Part shown: in pieces, positions 43,101 to 51,715 of the stretch
How the letters are laid out: every line of letters starts with the position of its first letter
Position numbering within the stretch: position 1 is the stretch's first letter
From: Phoronis australis
Taxonomy: Eukaryota; Phoronida; Phoronidae
Direction: 5' to 3'
Assembly: GCA_002633005.1 (NCBI GenBank)
Contig: NMRA01000127.1
Coordinates: forward strand, 767,253-831,252
Length of the DNA: 64,000 bases
The notes under the pieces: generated by a model
What the model was told of the DNA's origin: nothing
Databases searched by the model: none
The model's input: only the letters and a program-made list of their open reading frames with translations
Translations under genes and position numbers: made by a program

Positions 43101-45925
43101 GCTTTTTTAATAAAATTTAGCACAAGAAAAGAAATATGCATTCATAACAAAACAACAGGATCAATTACATGACCTTATTTCATATGATATAAATGTTCAA
43201 GGTAAAGACCTATCTTTTCGATGTCCATCATGCAATTATAGACCCATTTCTATTCTTCCAACAATCTCAAAAATTATAGAAAAAAATATCCATACTCAAC
43301 TTTCAACTTTCCTAAATGAAAATGATATTCTTAATAAACATCAACATGATTTCAAGAAATGTCACTCTACAGAACTTGCTTCGCTTGAACTTTTAGACCG
43401 CATTTGTTCCCATCTTGATAATGACATGAATCCCCTGGTCATCTTTCTAGATCTCTCTAAAGCTTTCGACACAATAGACCACCAAATACTCTTGCAAAAG
43501 ATAAATCACTATGGTATTTCTGGAGTTGAATATACACGGTTTAAAAGTTATCTCTCAAACTGCACCCGATATGTTTCACTAAGTGATCACTAAGTGATAC
43601 AACTTCCAGTTGGTTACCAATAGCTACCGGAGTTCCCCAAGGCTCTGTCCTTGGCCCACTTCTCTTCCTAGATTACATAAATAATCTTTCGTTTTCTTCT
43701 CCCATGGACACACTTCTTTATGCTGACGACACTTGCCTCGTCACACCTTACAAACTGACTGAATCTTCCCAACACACTTTACAGCAATCAACCACCATCA
43801 ACAACAACGTTAAATCTATTTCAGACTGGTTTTCCGTGAACAAACTTTCAATTAACACATCAAAAAGTAAATTAATGATCTTCCACTACCCCCAAAAGAA
43901 AATTGAAAAATGTATTATTCCCACCATTTATATAAATAGCATATGAACAGTTTTCCTTTCCTTGGTATTACTGTTGACAAAAACCTCTCATGGTCCCCCC
44001 ACATTAACCTCATCTCAAACAAACTTAACAATCTTGGTGGACTCTTATACAAATTGAAATCATATCTTCCACTTACAGCTGTCAAGTTATTATATAATTC
44101 ACTTGTCCTTCCACATTTAAACTATGGCATTTCAACTTGAGGTTTTGGCAACACTAAGAAACTTCAGACGGCCCAGAAAAGAATCCTTAGGAATATATCA
44201 AATTCCAGTTATAATGCTCACTCTCTGCCCATATGTAAGGAACTTCGCCTCCCTCTACTTCAAGACATCTTTAAAATCTCAACTGCAAAATTTTACTAAA
44301 AATTCCTCAATAATCAGCTTCCAAAGTATTTTTACACTAACAACTTCTTTAGTAAACCCATCCAATATAAACCAACCAGACGCATTAAAACTCCTTAATA
44401 CCTGAATCAATACTCAGCTGCTATTCTGACAATACAACCCAAAATTTCAATTCCTCCGTCCAACAAATTGTCATCAAGAGCCTGTATTAGATTTCAGATT
44501 CCTCGACTTAAAAACAACAACAGAATACCAGTCTCTGCTCTAAATATAAAATCACATTCTTTGCAAGCATTCTCCAGGTTCTTAACCAATTTTATTATTA
44601 GCAACTACGACCCAGTTTGTCATATTTCCAATTGCTTCATATGTAACAGTATCTAATTGTATTCTCAAAATCTCCTGCTGTGCCAGTCTACTTCTTGGTT
44701 CCTGGCGTGTCGGTTGTTTTCAGCAATAATTCACTGTTTTCTTAAGTATTCCTACTGATTTTTGCATTTCCATTTGTGTCTTTCATTGTTTACTACACAC
44801 TATGGGAGCTGCGAATATTTGAGCACATGTACAATGCAGCCTGTGAAGTGTGTTAGTATATCGAAGTTATTCAACATGTTCTGAGTCTGTCTGGTTTGCA
44901 CACTTTACAGATTACAGCAAGACATCCAGTGAAGCTTCGGTCCCTGTCCTAATCTAATAAAATAAAAGGAACAACTTTGAACCAAAGGTATTAATACTAG
45001 GAAAACTTAGTCATTTTTCTCTTGTCGCCTACAATCTGAGGTTGCGTAGGTTGCATTGAAGTTCATAGTAATGCCTTGTATTGTTTAATGAACTATTAAT
45101 CATATACTACACAAAAGATTGACTAGGTGGACTGGTTTATTAAATTTTGGTATTTAAGTATATGATGTTTTTTACTGTGGACATATTTAAGATGATGGAG
45201 AGAGGAGAGGCGCATATGGTGGAATTCAAAGGTGATACTTAATCTGAAATTTCTTTCACAAAGAACCTGTTGATTAATAACATTGGTAATGTGTTTCCCT
45301 TGGTGATTCGTTCAATGGACCCATTACCATGTAGTCTGTGCACCTTCATCCTTTTCCTTTTCTAGTCATTGTAAGGTCAAAAATGTTTTACTGTTGCCTA
45401 GAGAATTGCAATGCCAACACAAAATTGAAAGCTGCATGTTATTATTCCAACTAAGCGCAAAACTGTGCGATAATGGCCGTGACGTTTGAGAACTCAGTCG
45501 ATTGTACAATCCAATTTTTGTTCGTCCACAAATGGAATTCAGGATGTGGTTTCATTGAATGAATGTCTCAACAGCTCATTTGATTGAATAGCTGTCTAGA
45601 ATTTAGACGATCTCGGTTACCAAATCGGGATCATTAATTTTTTCTGACTTTATTACTTCAGTAATCAACATGTGTCATTGCATGATTTCATGGATGTTGT
45701 GAATTATGTTGCAGACTCAAAAAAGAAACTAAAGAAAACCTGCCAGCAAAAAAAAAGAAACCAAAAAAGCAGGGACTTTGGACTGTCAAGGATATTTTAG
45801 GTATGCATATTACTAAAGATGGCAAAAAACAAGCAGAGGTGCAGTGGGAGACTGGAGAAGTGACGTTCAAGCCATGTGAAAACTTAAGAGATGTTATTGA
45901 GTCTCATCTCCCAAATTTGTCTTGA
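34152..45925 (+). CDS. Homeodomain + HMG-box-like nuclear protein, 8 exons, 346 aa
   Basis: Probable DNA-binding nuclear protein. Exons: 34152-34187, 37142-37267, 40230-40338, 40663-40817, 41076-41223, 41569-41646, 42680-42857, 45715-45925; all junctions are GT-AG and phase-consistent (0,0,1,0,1,1,2), ending TGA. Residues about 8-66 form a divergent homeodomain: basic arm KKRIR, helix-1 core F15 and L23 with Trp replacing the usual Phe20, and recognition helix ERRVKTWINNYRKK with W56, N59 and R61 at homeodomain positions 48, 51 and 53; Phe49 is Ile and one loop residue is missing. Residues about 78-123 resemble a short HMG box: SAYNQFC, then FKQWGEEWKKLS (W106), then KMKYKEK. Residues 143-277 match no domain I know. 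KKKKPKK (289-295) is a likely nuclear signal. Residues 298-344 (WTVKDIL, VQW, FKPCENLRDVIESHL) resemble a chromodomain. I do not recognise a named orthologue. The last intron holds a LINE fragment. The start ATG has G at -3. Confidence 0.85.
34270..35197. repeat. Large inverted repeat in intron 1 of homeobox/HMG gene
   Basis: Arms of about 280 bp: 34270-34555 and, inverted, 34925-35197, roughly 95% identical (small indels such as AGCCT near 34327), with a spacer of about 370 bp. Both arms contain GAGGCGATGGTCATTGCCTA or its complement at the outer end. The right arm stops at the N at 35198. It could be a foldback transposon or partly an assembly join. Confidence 0.75.
35199..35252 (-). repeat. 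Short palindromic repeat (family D), copy 4
   Basis: Reverse-oriented, partial: GGGGCTTTAGCCCCCCAC then TTTTTTCAGCGCTGCACCG and CCCAT. Abuts the N at 35198. Confidence 0.6.
35282..35835. mobile_element. Second foldback element (about 550 bp)
   Basis: Arms 35282-35495 and 35665-35835 are inverted copies: GGAATTCCACGGGTGCTTCA on the left mirrors GTGAAGCACCCCTGGAATTTC on the right, and both contain the GGTTCAACAAACCATGAGG sequence or its inverse. The loop is single copy. No transposase. Confidence 0.7.
37142..37267 (+). CDS. Homeobox/HMG gene exon 2 (homeodomain helices 1-2)
   Basis: Acceptor TTACTTTCAG and donor AAG|GTGCAG, 42 codons, phase 0. Encodes INFSDSEILILQSAWEQG, then the helix-2 ETAKKLGCSERRVK. 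The intron falls inside the recognition helix between homeodomain positions 46 and 47, a place where many homeobox genes are split. Confidence 0.85.
37621..37940. repeat. Palindrome head joined to GGGCGTCC-type repeat
   Basis: 37621-37670 carries the GCGCCCACATATTTATAT palindrome and GCCGTCATCTCTGTCCGG. From 37672 the sequence AGGCCTTCATGCAGCGTACG and the hairpin GGGCGTCCAAATGGACGCCC follow, the inverted relative of 18960-19215. Confidence 0.65.
38220..39430. repeat. CTAGTGGC-type long dispersed repeat, block 2
   Basis: Alternating modules: CATCTAGTGGCC near 38287, CTCCTAGTGGCAG near 38450, CTCTAGTGGCAA near 38590, CTCCTAGTGGCG near 38905, CAGCTAGTGGCC near 39230. CCACTCTAAGGATGATTGTG and CTGATGACTTCGACTACTGT each recur. 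An N lies at 38246. Lies in intron 2 of the homeobox/HMG gene. Confidence 0.7.
40230..40338 (+). CDS. Homeobox/HMG gene exon 3 (recognition helix and HMG helix 1)
   Basis: Acceptor ATTTCTCAG and donor G|GTGAGT. Begins TWINNYRKKVTG, completing the recognition helix, and ends KGKSAYNQFCHEK, the first helix of an HMG-box-like fold. One exon therefore physically joins the two DNA-binding motifs. Confidence 0.88.
40663..40817 (+). CDS. Homeobox/HMG gene exon 4 (HMG helices 2-3)
   Basis: Acceptor GATCAACAG and donor ACA|GTGAGT. Encodes FKQWGEEWKKLSLDEKMKYK, the HMG-box core W-x2-L-S-x-E-K-x3-Y pattern, then a polar linker ending LMQIFTQT. Confidence 0.88.
41076..41223 (+). CDS. Homeobox/HMG gene exon 5 (unassigned region)
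   Basis: Acceptor TAATTTCAG and donor AAAG|GTGGGT. Encodes VEDLSDLGVNIAGLVWDSSG and SFGKATLASFFDN, an ordered-looking hydrophobic/acidic segment of unknown function. A stronger GTGAGT four bases downstream would put a stop in the next exon, so the weaker donor is the coding one. Confidence 0.8.
41569..41646 (+). CDS. Homeobox/HMG gene exon 6
   Basis: Acceptor ATTAACAG and donor TACT|GTAAGT, 78 nt. Encodes SQSNQTGVQMKDLRVELRHL then LNDLY, probably an amphipathic helix. Phase 1 at both ends, so it could be skipped without a frameshift. Confidence 0.8.
41800..42330. repeat. CTAGTGGC-type long dispersed repeat, block 3
   Basis: Diverged block within intron 6 of the homeobox/HMG gene, recognisable by GAAATTGAGCAAACAATTT, ATTATGAAAATTGG and ACAAATTTAGATAAAATTTGG phrases shared with the other blocks. 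Confidence 0.55.
42680..42857 (+). CDS. Homeobox/HMG gene exon 7
   Basis: Acceptor CTTTATAG and donor AG|GTAAAC. Encodes RVPYQSVKEGKIVIETNMPG, LRKPDYYSLTRLKEILDFHR and LLKV. The VPY...NMPG...LRKP.YYS...L..IL pattern looks like a conserved globular module, but I cannot name its family. Confidence 0.85.
43160..44660 (+). mobile_element. 5'-truncated non-LTR retrotransposon (LINE) fragment
   Basis: Reverse-transcriptase motifs appear in order in broken frames: NYRPIS near 43220, FLDLSKAFDTIDH near 43445-43485, the PQGSVLGPLLF block near 43630-43670, YADDT at 43719-43733, then SKSKLMIF and LGITVDKNLSWSPHI. This is a CR1/L2/jockey-like RT. Frame breaks include a 10-bp tandem duplication (ACTAAGTGAT) near 43580 and further shifts near 43940. 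The endonuclease end is absent. It lies in the sense orientation within the 2.86-kb last intron of the homeobox/HMG gene and is inactive. Confidence 0.88.
45715..45925 (+). CDS. Homeobox/HMG gene exon 8 (NLS and chromo-like end)
   Basis: Acceptor TATGTTGCAG, 69 codons and TGA. Encodes the lysine run AKKKKPKKQG followed by GLWTVKDILGM, AEVQWETGEVTFKPCENL and RDVIESHLPNLS. The order (aromatic-V-x-x-I-L, V-x-W, F-x-P-x-x-N-L) is chromodomain-like but the aromatic cage is not clearly complete. A dispersed repeat starts 38 bp after the stop, so the 3' UTR probably contains it. Confidence 0.87.
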
Positions 45926-45962
45926 TAAGTTGTTGTTGGCCTTACCACATTACCTCGTTATT

Positions 45963-46560
45963 TCCCCACATATTTATACGTGGGTGCATATTGCCGTCAT
46001 GTCTGTCCAGCATCTGCAGCTATATCTCCTACACTGCAGTGCCGCATAGTGGTAACTTTGATTGTTACGGTTGCCTATGTATTTTCGTAATTCTTTGATG
46101 GATTTTCTTGAAATTTGGTGGATAGGTTTCTATTTTTAAGACAACAAAACCTTTACATTTTCGGACATCTTCACTGTTTCTGTGCCACCTACTGGTCATT
46201 TTTGAAATTTTGAGACCGTTTCTTTTTTGGCGTTTCCCTTTCTATCTGTAAAACTTGGAGGATTGTTGTTAAAGTTGGCAGACGTTATTCTGATGAGAAG
46301 CCCGCTTCTGACATTGATACTGAACGGGTTCCAGTACTTAAGTGCCACTTAGTGGCATTTTTGTTCCTCCTTAACCATTTGTAGGATCTTTCTGAAATTT
46401 GGCAGACATGCACCTACAGAGGTGACAACAGTTTATGACAAGTTTCAGACTCATTGGACTACCACTGTGTCCTCTAATGACAGTTTTAGTTGTTCACGTT
46501 TGTCTCTGTATTATCAAAGTTCATCAATGGATTTCCACGAAGTTTGGTAAATAGGCATTG
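45963..46560. repeat. CTAGTGGC-type long dispersed repeat, block 4
   Basis: Starts with CCCACATATTTATACGTGGG, then TGCCGTCATGTCTGTCC and the alternating modules (CTACTGGTCATTTTT, CACTTAGTGGCA). Begins 38 bp after the stop of the homeobox/HMG gene. Confidence 0.7.
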
Positions 46561-49113
46561 ATTTGTGGAAGGGTGTGACAATTGTAATGTCTCCTGGTCG
46601 CCATTTTGTCATTTTTGTTGCCTCAAATAAGCTACTGTATTTCCCAATGCTTAGTGCTGCTCAAATCTTGATGACGTACCAGCTTCAACCGCAGAGTGGG
46701 CACACAAGACACGGCATTTTTAGCGCCAACAAACAACGAGTTCTAAGTGGGACACCCAGACATTATGTGCCTAAAAGTCATTGCTGTTTAGAAATTGAAG
46801 AATTAGGTAATTTCATCTTTTGGCCCACCTTGCCAATGTTATGGTTAAGACTCTTGTATGGAAGTTAGGTTTGAAAAATTTCCGTCAACTTCTCGTGGTG
46901 TAATACAATTGATTCATGGTGTCACGGGTAGGTGTCTAATCTCTGTTTAATGTTTATCCACCATTATTATTTCCTACAGATTTTTCTGGCCCCAAGTACG
47001 TAGCTGGCTTAAAAGTGAATATAACAATTTGTTTGTGCTATGAGACTATATTCTGTAATAGACTTTTCAACTGATTAAAACGATGATTATTTTTTCTATG
47101 AAACGTGACTTGCATTCACATTTCAAAGTGTTGCCTATTGTTTGCATGTAATCCTCGAATGTGTGTTTTGTGAAAAGTTGTATTTGATATACACATAGAT
47201 TGTAAATGTTACCTTGGTCATAAATATTCTTCTCAAACAACTTCGCTGAACCTTTTCTTATCTAGCTATGTTATGTGTTGTACTACCGTTTGTTGACAAA
47301 GAATAATTTCATGGCTGAAATGGTTCATGAGTAGCAATAGTTATTACTTGGACATTGATTCGCTTTCTAGCTAAAATGCAATTGATTAGTGAAGGTCTGC
47401 ATTTTTTGATTGTTGGTGTACACTGATTTTCAAGTTCATCACTTGAAAATAAACTTATTGAAAATGTTTTTCTTCGTTATCATTATATTTTAATGTTTAA
47501 AAAGCCCTAATCAGTAATGAAAGCATTGAATACTTTATAATGAAGACATTTCTCCACCACTGATCTTGTCCTCTCACATCTTGAAGTTACAATGGGAGAT
47601 AAGTACAAAGAATACAGAAGTATACCTATTGAAATAGCGCCGGACAATCGTGAGTCTCTAGAGCCTAGTTCAAAAAGCATAAAAGATCTCAAAGCGACGG
47701 AAAATCATATGTGCGATTAGTTTCTCACCTTTGTGTACGTTGGCAAATGTTAACCCAAAAAGTTAGTATCGGAAAAGTCCAGGTACGCAGGTGTAATGGG
47801 CAAAATCGCCTAAGGCTATACAGTATTATATTGCCTGGGCGGGGGGGGGCACGACCCAAACATCTTAATTGGTGTGTATGTTAACGGGCTTCAAAAATAG
47901 CCCAGACATTTATGGAATGGTTTGAGACAAAAGGCACGCCCCAGTCGAAGAGAAAACCCTGAACATGTGACCACAAGGGAATGGTCTGTCAGCATCATTT
48001 TTTGCGATGACAGTTTAAGACATTAAACGCGTGACGTGCTATAATGGAGTGTTGATGGTGAAAAAGCTTCCTTTATAGTCTAAAACGGGTGAAAAACAAC
48101 GAAGGCGCGTAACTTGCTCGTGGTATGACACAAATCTGGATTACGTGACGCACTGGTGCGTTATATGACGCATTACGCGTCACCGTTATACACATTTTTT
48201 AATTGCAAATTACCAAAAATTAAATAAAGAAAATGTGTTAAGAGAGTGATAGTCTTTCGTATCTGCTCATTTTAGGGCATTTGAGTCACGTATTTACATA
48301 AACAGGAAATGGTGAAATATGCAACCTTATTAACAAGACATTTTTCTGTTTTCCAATGCCCAATTGAGAAATTTCTGTTTCAGAACGTGTGAATTTAAGT
48401 TCTTCAGTGATCCACAAGGGACATTTAAAATAAACAATTATCTTCTCAGCCACGACCAGAAACCTTTTTGTTTAACTGTGTTTATTTATACAGGCCAACT
48501 GGGACAGTTGTATACTAATAGATGGGTTCCCAAGGAACTACTTTCACTGACCAGTAAATTTCAAAAGGTCTACTGTGTGTAAAGGACACTCATGATTTAC
48601 AACGGTTCCAAAAATTCCAAACCATTGTGAGGTCTAGTTAACACCTCCAAGCCCAAAATGATATAAGACAAATGGCGAAAATTCTTTTTTTCACGACGTA
48701 CTATCAGCTGGTTTGTACACTCATTTAAACGAATAAAACGTCTTGCCACACTTTTCGACTACAGTGTGCACATGAAATTATAAAAGGCAAAGTATATACA
48801 TGTGAAAAAAACAGAAGGCGAACGTTAAGCATTAAAGATTGGGCAATAGCCACTTAAAAAGGTCCCCAGGTGTTGAGAACCAGTTTAATACCCCTTATTC
48901 AGAGGAGAAAAGCTGGTTTTCCAAAAACAGAACCCTGTAAGTGACTATTACCAAGATTGAATTTTGTTAACATGTTTATCGAACAGAGGTCTACTTTCTG
49001 GCACTTGACACATGAAAAAATTTTTATTCGCCATCACGATGGCAACCTTTTACTTCAAACTGACAGTCAGATCCATTAATTACACGTTGGTGAATTGTGA
49101 TTAATTATGTGTG
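46561..49113. other. Gene-free AT-rich interval
   Basis: No exon, RNA gene or strong repeat array recognised. Contains a G-run at about 47839-47850 and a short open frame (48364-48582) without motifs. Confidence 0.5.
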
Positions 49114-49395
49114 TCAGCAATCCTCATCCCCACTATTGTCACATGATTTTTCTTCATCATTCTCAAGTTCCTCGTCGCACAGTATATTCAGTTTTGACCT
49201 TTCAATCACAGTTTCAATGGCGTCTATCAAAATACTGGGGTGAGTGGCTACGGTGTCGTTAAGCTGATGTGCAAGAGCTTGCAATCTCAACTTTAACCTC
49301 ATACATTTGTTCAACCACATATTAGATGCCTGTGCTTCATCACCTTCGTTCTTATACCGCTGGGCTTTTTCTGTTCCAAAACAAAAGTATTTCAT
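49114..49395 (-). CDS. Hypothetical protein fragment with acidic tail
   Basis: Minus-strand frame of 93 residues (MKYFCFGTEKAQRYKNEGDE onward) with a helical, basic middle (MRLKLRLQALAHQLND) and a Glu/Asp-rich end DEELENDEEKSCDNSGDEDC. Composition looks like real coding sequence, but no upstream exon joins it: stops lie in all frames just 5', except for a doubtful AG at the start. It may be the last exon of an unrecognised gene or a transposon-derived piece. Confidence 0.3.
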   Translation of the reverse strand: MKYFCFGTEKAQRYKNEGDEAQASNMWLNKCMRLKLRLQALAHQLNDTVATHPSILIDAIETVIERSKLNILCDEELENDEEKSCDNSGDEDC

Positions 49396-49804
49396 GCGCC
49401 TATTTCATCCTTAAGGTAGTTAAAATTCTTCTGCAGCACGCAATTTGTACAGATGTAATAAACCTTCGAAATAGTGAATCTTCGAAGTAGTAAACCTTCT
49501 AAATAGTGGGCTATTCCCATTTCCAGCAATGTAAGGAACTTCAATAAAGCGCAAAAATACAACAAAGTAAACAATTTCGTCAAATATTCACCGACTAAAC
49601 TTTATATTTCTGTCCGAGCATATAATCAGTTTAACCACTCATTTAAGCATGCCTGATTTAACTAGTTTTGGCAGGAGGTAACGTGAGAACGTTCTCTTGC
49701 TGGACCATAAATTACATCCGAATTTGAGTCCTGTTCTTTCCGAGCAACCGCCACAGCATCCTCATTTCTGGTATTACAAGTTCCGTTTCATCTCAGGAAC
49801 ATAG

Positions 49805-49873
49805 CATGGGCGGCGCAGCACTGAAAAAAGTGGACGGCTAGAGAGCCCCAGCCCCCTGTGGTGCACTGCCCAT
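49805..49873. repeat. Short palindromic repeat (family D), copy 1
   Basis: About 69 bp, starting ATGGGCGGCGCAGCACTG and ending GTGGTGCACTGCCCAT, with GAAAAAAGTGG and AGCCCCCT between. Other copies at 30480-30540, 35199-35252 (reverse) and 49879-49944. Confidence 0.7.
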
Positions 49874-49878
49874 AGATC

Positions 49879-49944
49879 ATGGGCTACCGTATTGAAAAAA
49901 TGGGAGGCAACGACCCCCCCAGCCCCCTACGGTGCGCCGCCCAC
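49879..49944. repeat. Short palindromic repeat (family D), copy 2
   Basis: ATGGGCTACCGTATTGAAAA to CCTACGGTGCGCCGCCCAC, adjacent to copy 1 in the same orientation. Confidence 0.6.
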
Positions 49945-50330
49945 GCATAGAGCTGAGAGTCATCGTTATGTAAACAGATTTCCCATCCCCCCAATTAAGC
50001 TGCATCAAAGGCCTTACGGGAAACTCTTCAGTGTGGACGTTTGCAAAACATCACAGGTCCACCGTTCTAGAAATTCGAACCACCCCCCGGCGCTCAACTC
50101 TGGCTACGAGCCGGCGATAGCACCTCTGAAATCTAGTACGATCCCGAAGACAAAAACCCGCCTAGCACCATTTTTACTCGCATTGGCGACTGGGCGAGCG
50201 GCTAAGTATATGCCTGGGAAGGATACCGACGAGTTGGAATTGGTACGTTCAGGCACTGCACAGTACACCAAGAAGGCCAGCTGATGACCGCTCACGACTT
50301 ATCAGTGTGCCTCGTTTTCGATCAGTATTT

Positions 50331-50358
50331 AAAGATGGCGCGGGAAGATGGCGCTTTC
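50331..50358. promoter_or_regulatory. Promoter-like cluster (YY1-like and E2F-like sites)
   Basis: AAAGATGGCGCGGGAAGATG then GCGC: two AAGATGGCG boxes (YY1-like) around GCGCGGGAA (E2F-like). It stands in a more CpG-rich island (about 49.9-50.4 kb) with a minus-strand ORF starting at 50295, but no gene could be built on either side. Confidence 0.3.
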
Positions 50359-50859
50359 GTGAAATAGGTGAATAGATCGCAGATATGCATCCCTGAACTC
50401 CACACACGCACCGAAAAGACTCAGCCCATACATGATGATAAAAGGCCCTTCCCTTAGACTACTAGTTCCACGGTTGTACTGTTAATTCTCAGCTAGGATA
50501 TAAAAGCATGACTTGAATCTGGTCCCCGGAACTTGGTTATCGTGTATGGAGCAATTCAGGTGCCTGTACTGTATGGACTTTAGGGATGCGAGCCTGGGGA
50601 ATTGGTTGCTGCTGGTCCGGCACTGGAGTTTAGGGTGACCGTAACTGAAACTTGAAGGCGCTTGCACAGAAACTGTTTCCACATTATGCTAAGTAATTAG
50701 CGGAACTCTGTCCTGTGGAAGAAATAGAATAAATTACACTGAATCGTGGAAACCTTGTAATTAATTGCAATTGTTTGATTCACGTGCATAGTTTGTATCT
50801 CCATTAGCTGTATCTAGAGTGTTCATTCGAAATGAATAATGTCAACCCGTATTTGCCTA

Positions 50860-51715
50860 AGTTATAAGTTATGCAAATTTATGATGTAATGGCCAGCATT
50901 AATAAACCAGGAAAACATGGATGCAAATATCAAGGTGATTTACATGAAGTGCTACGTAAGGCAATCACGAATAGAGGTAGAATATTTGATAATGGTGGAC
51001 ATTATTTGCATAAATTATGAAAATTTATAATGCAACAACTTGCACATGAATTTCATTAATTTAATTGCAAATAGAAATAGCGGAGAAAATATCAATACAA
51101 TTTAACTGTGGTGCTTTTTATCCAACCTATAGGTACAAATAGGCGGCAATAATTTGCATAAATTATGTAAATTCACAATTATCCACCTGTAAACCAACTC
51201 CATTTAATTCACTGACTTTGGAAACATAGGTAGTACATCAAAATAATCTATCTATTTTACTTCGTAAGGAAATTATTAAAAACAAAATTTTGCTTAATGG
51301 CGGCCTTAATTTACATATTTATAAAATTCTCAAGGTGGTAATGATTACAAGCCATCTAAAGTGCTTCCCTCCGGGGTACTAACTCAACGCAAAACTAATA
51401 AAAACCTTATTACAAAGAATTTCTACTAATGTTTGATGATAAAAACAAAAATTGAAGACGACAATGTCTGTTGGCTTCTCCTAAAATGTTATATAACTCA
51501 GCACATTTAGTATTTGGATTTCGAGATTTTAGCACCTCCTTACATAGTGTCCCACTGCCATTCACACAACTTGCACTATTAAATTCATTGACCATGAAAA
51601 CATGGGTAAAACGTCAAAATTATCTGGCTGCAGTGCTTGGTAAGGAAATTATAAGCAAAAATAGAATTTTGCATAATGGCGACCTTAATTTGCATATTTA
51701 AAAATGCTCAATACT
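50860..51715. repeat. Diverged ~150-bp AT-rich tandem repeat with octamer motifs
   Basis: Recurrent AATTTGCATAAATTATG and TTAATGGCGGCCTTAATTT phrases at roughly 150-160 bp spacing. Contains octamer ATGCAAAT/ATTTGCAT at 50871, 50921, 51004, 51152 and 51688. Confidence 0.65.

Noticed and set aside
46563-46868. 101-residue + strand frame after the homeobox/HMG gene
   Set aside because: Its start lies in the CTAGTGGC-type repeat and the sequence shows no domain.
49892-50284. 130-residue + strand frame
   Set aside because: It begins inside a repeat (family D), overlaps an equally long minus-strand frame and shows no domain or splice context.
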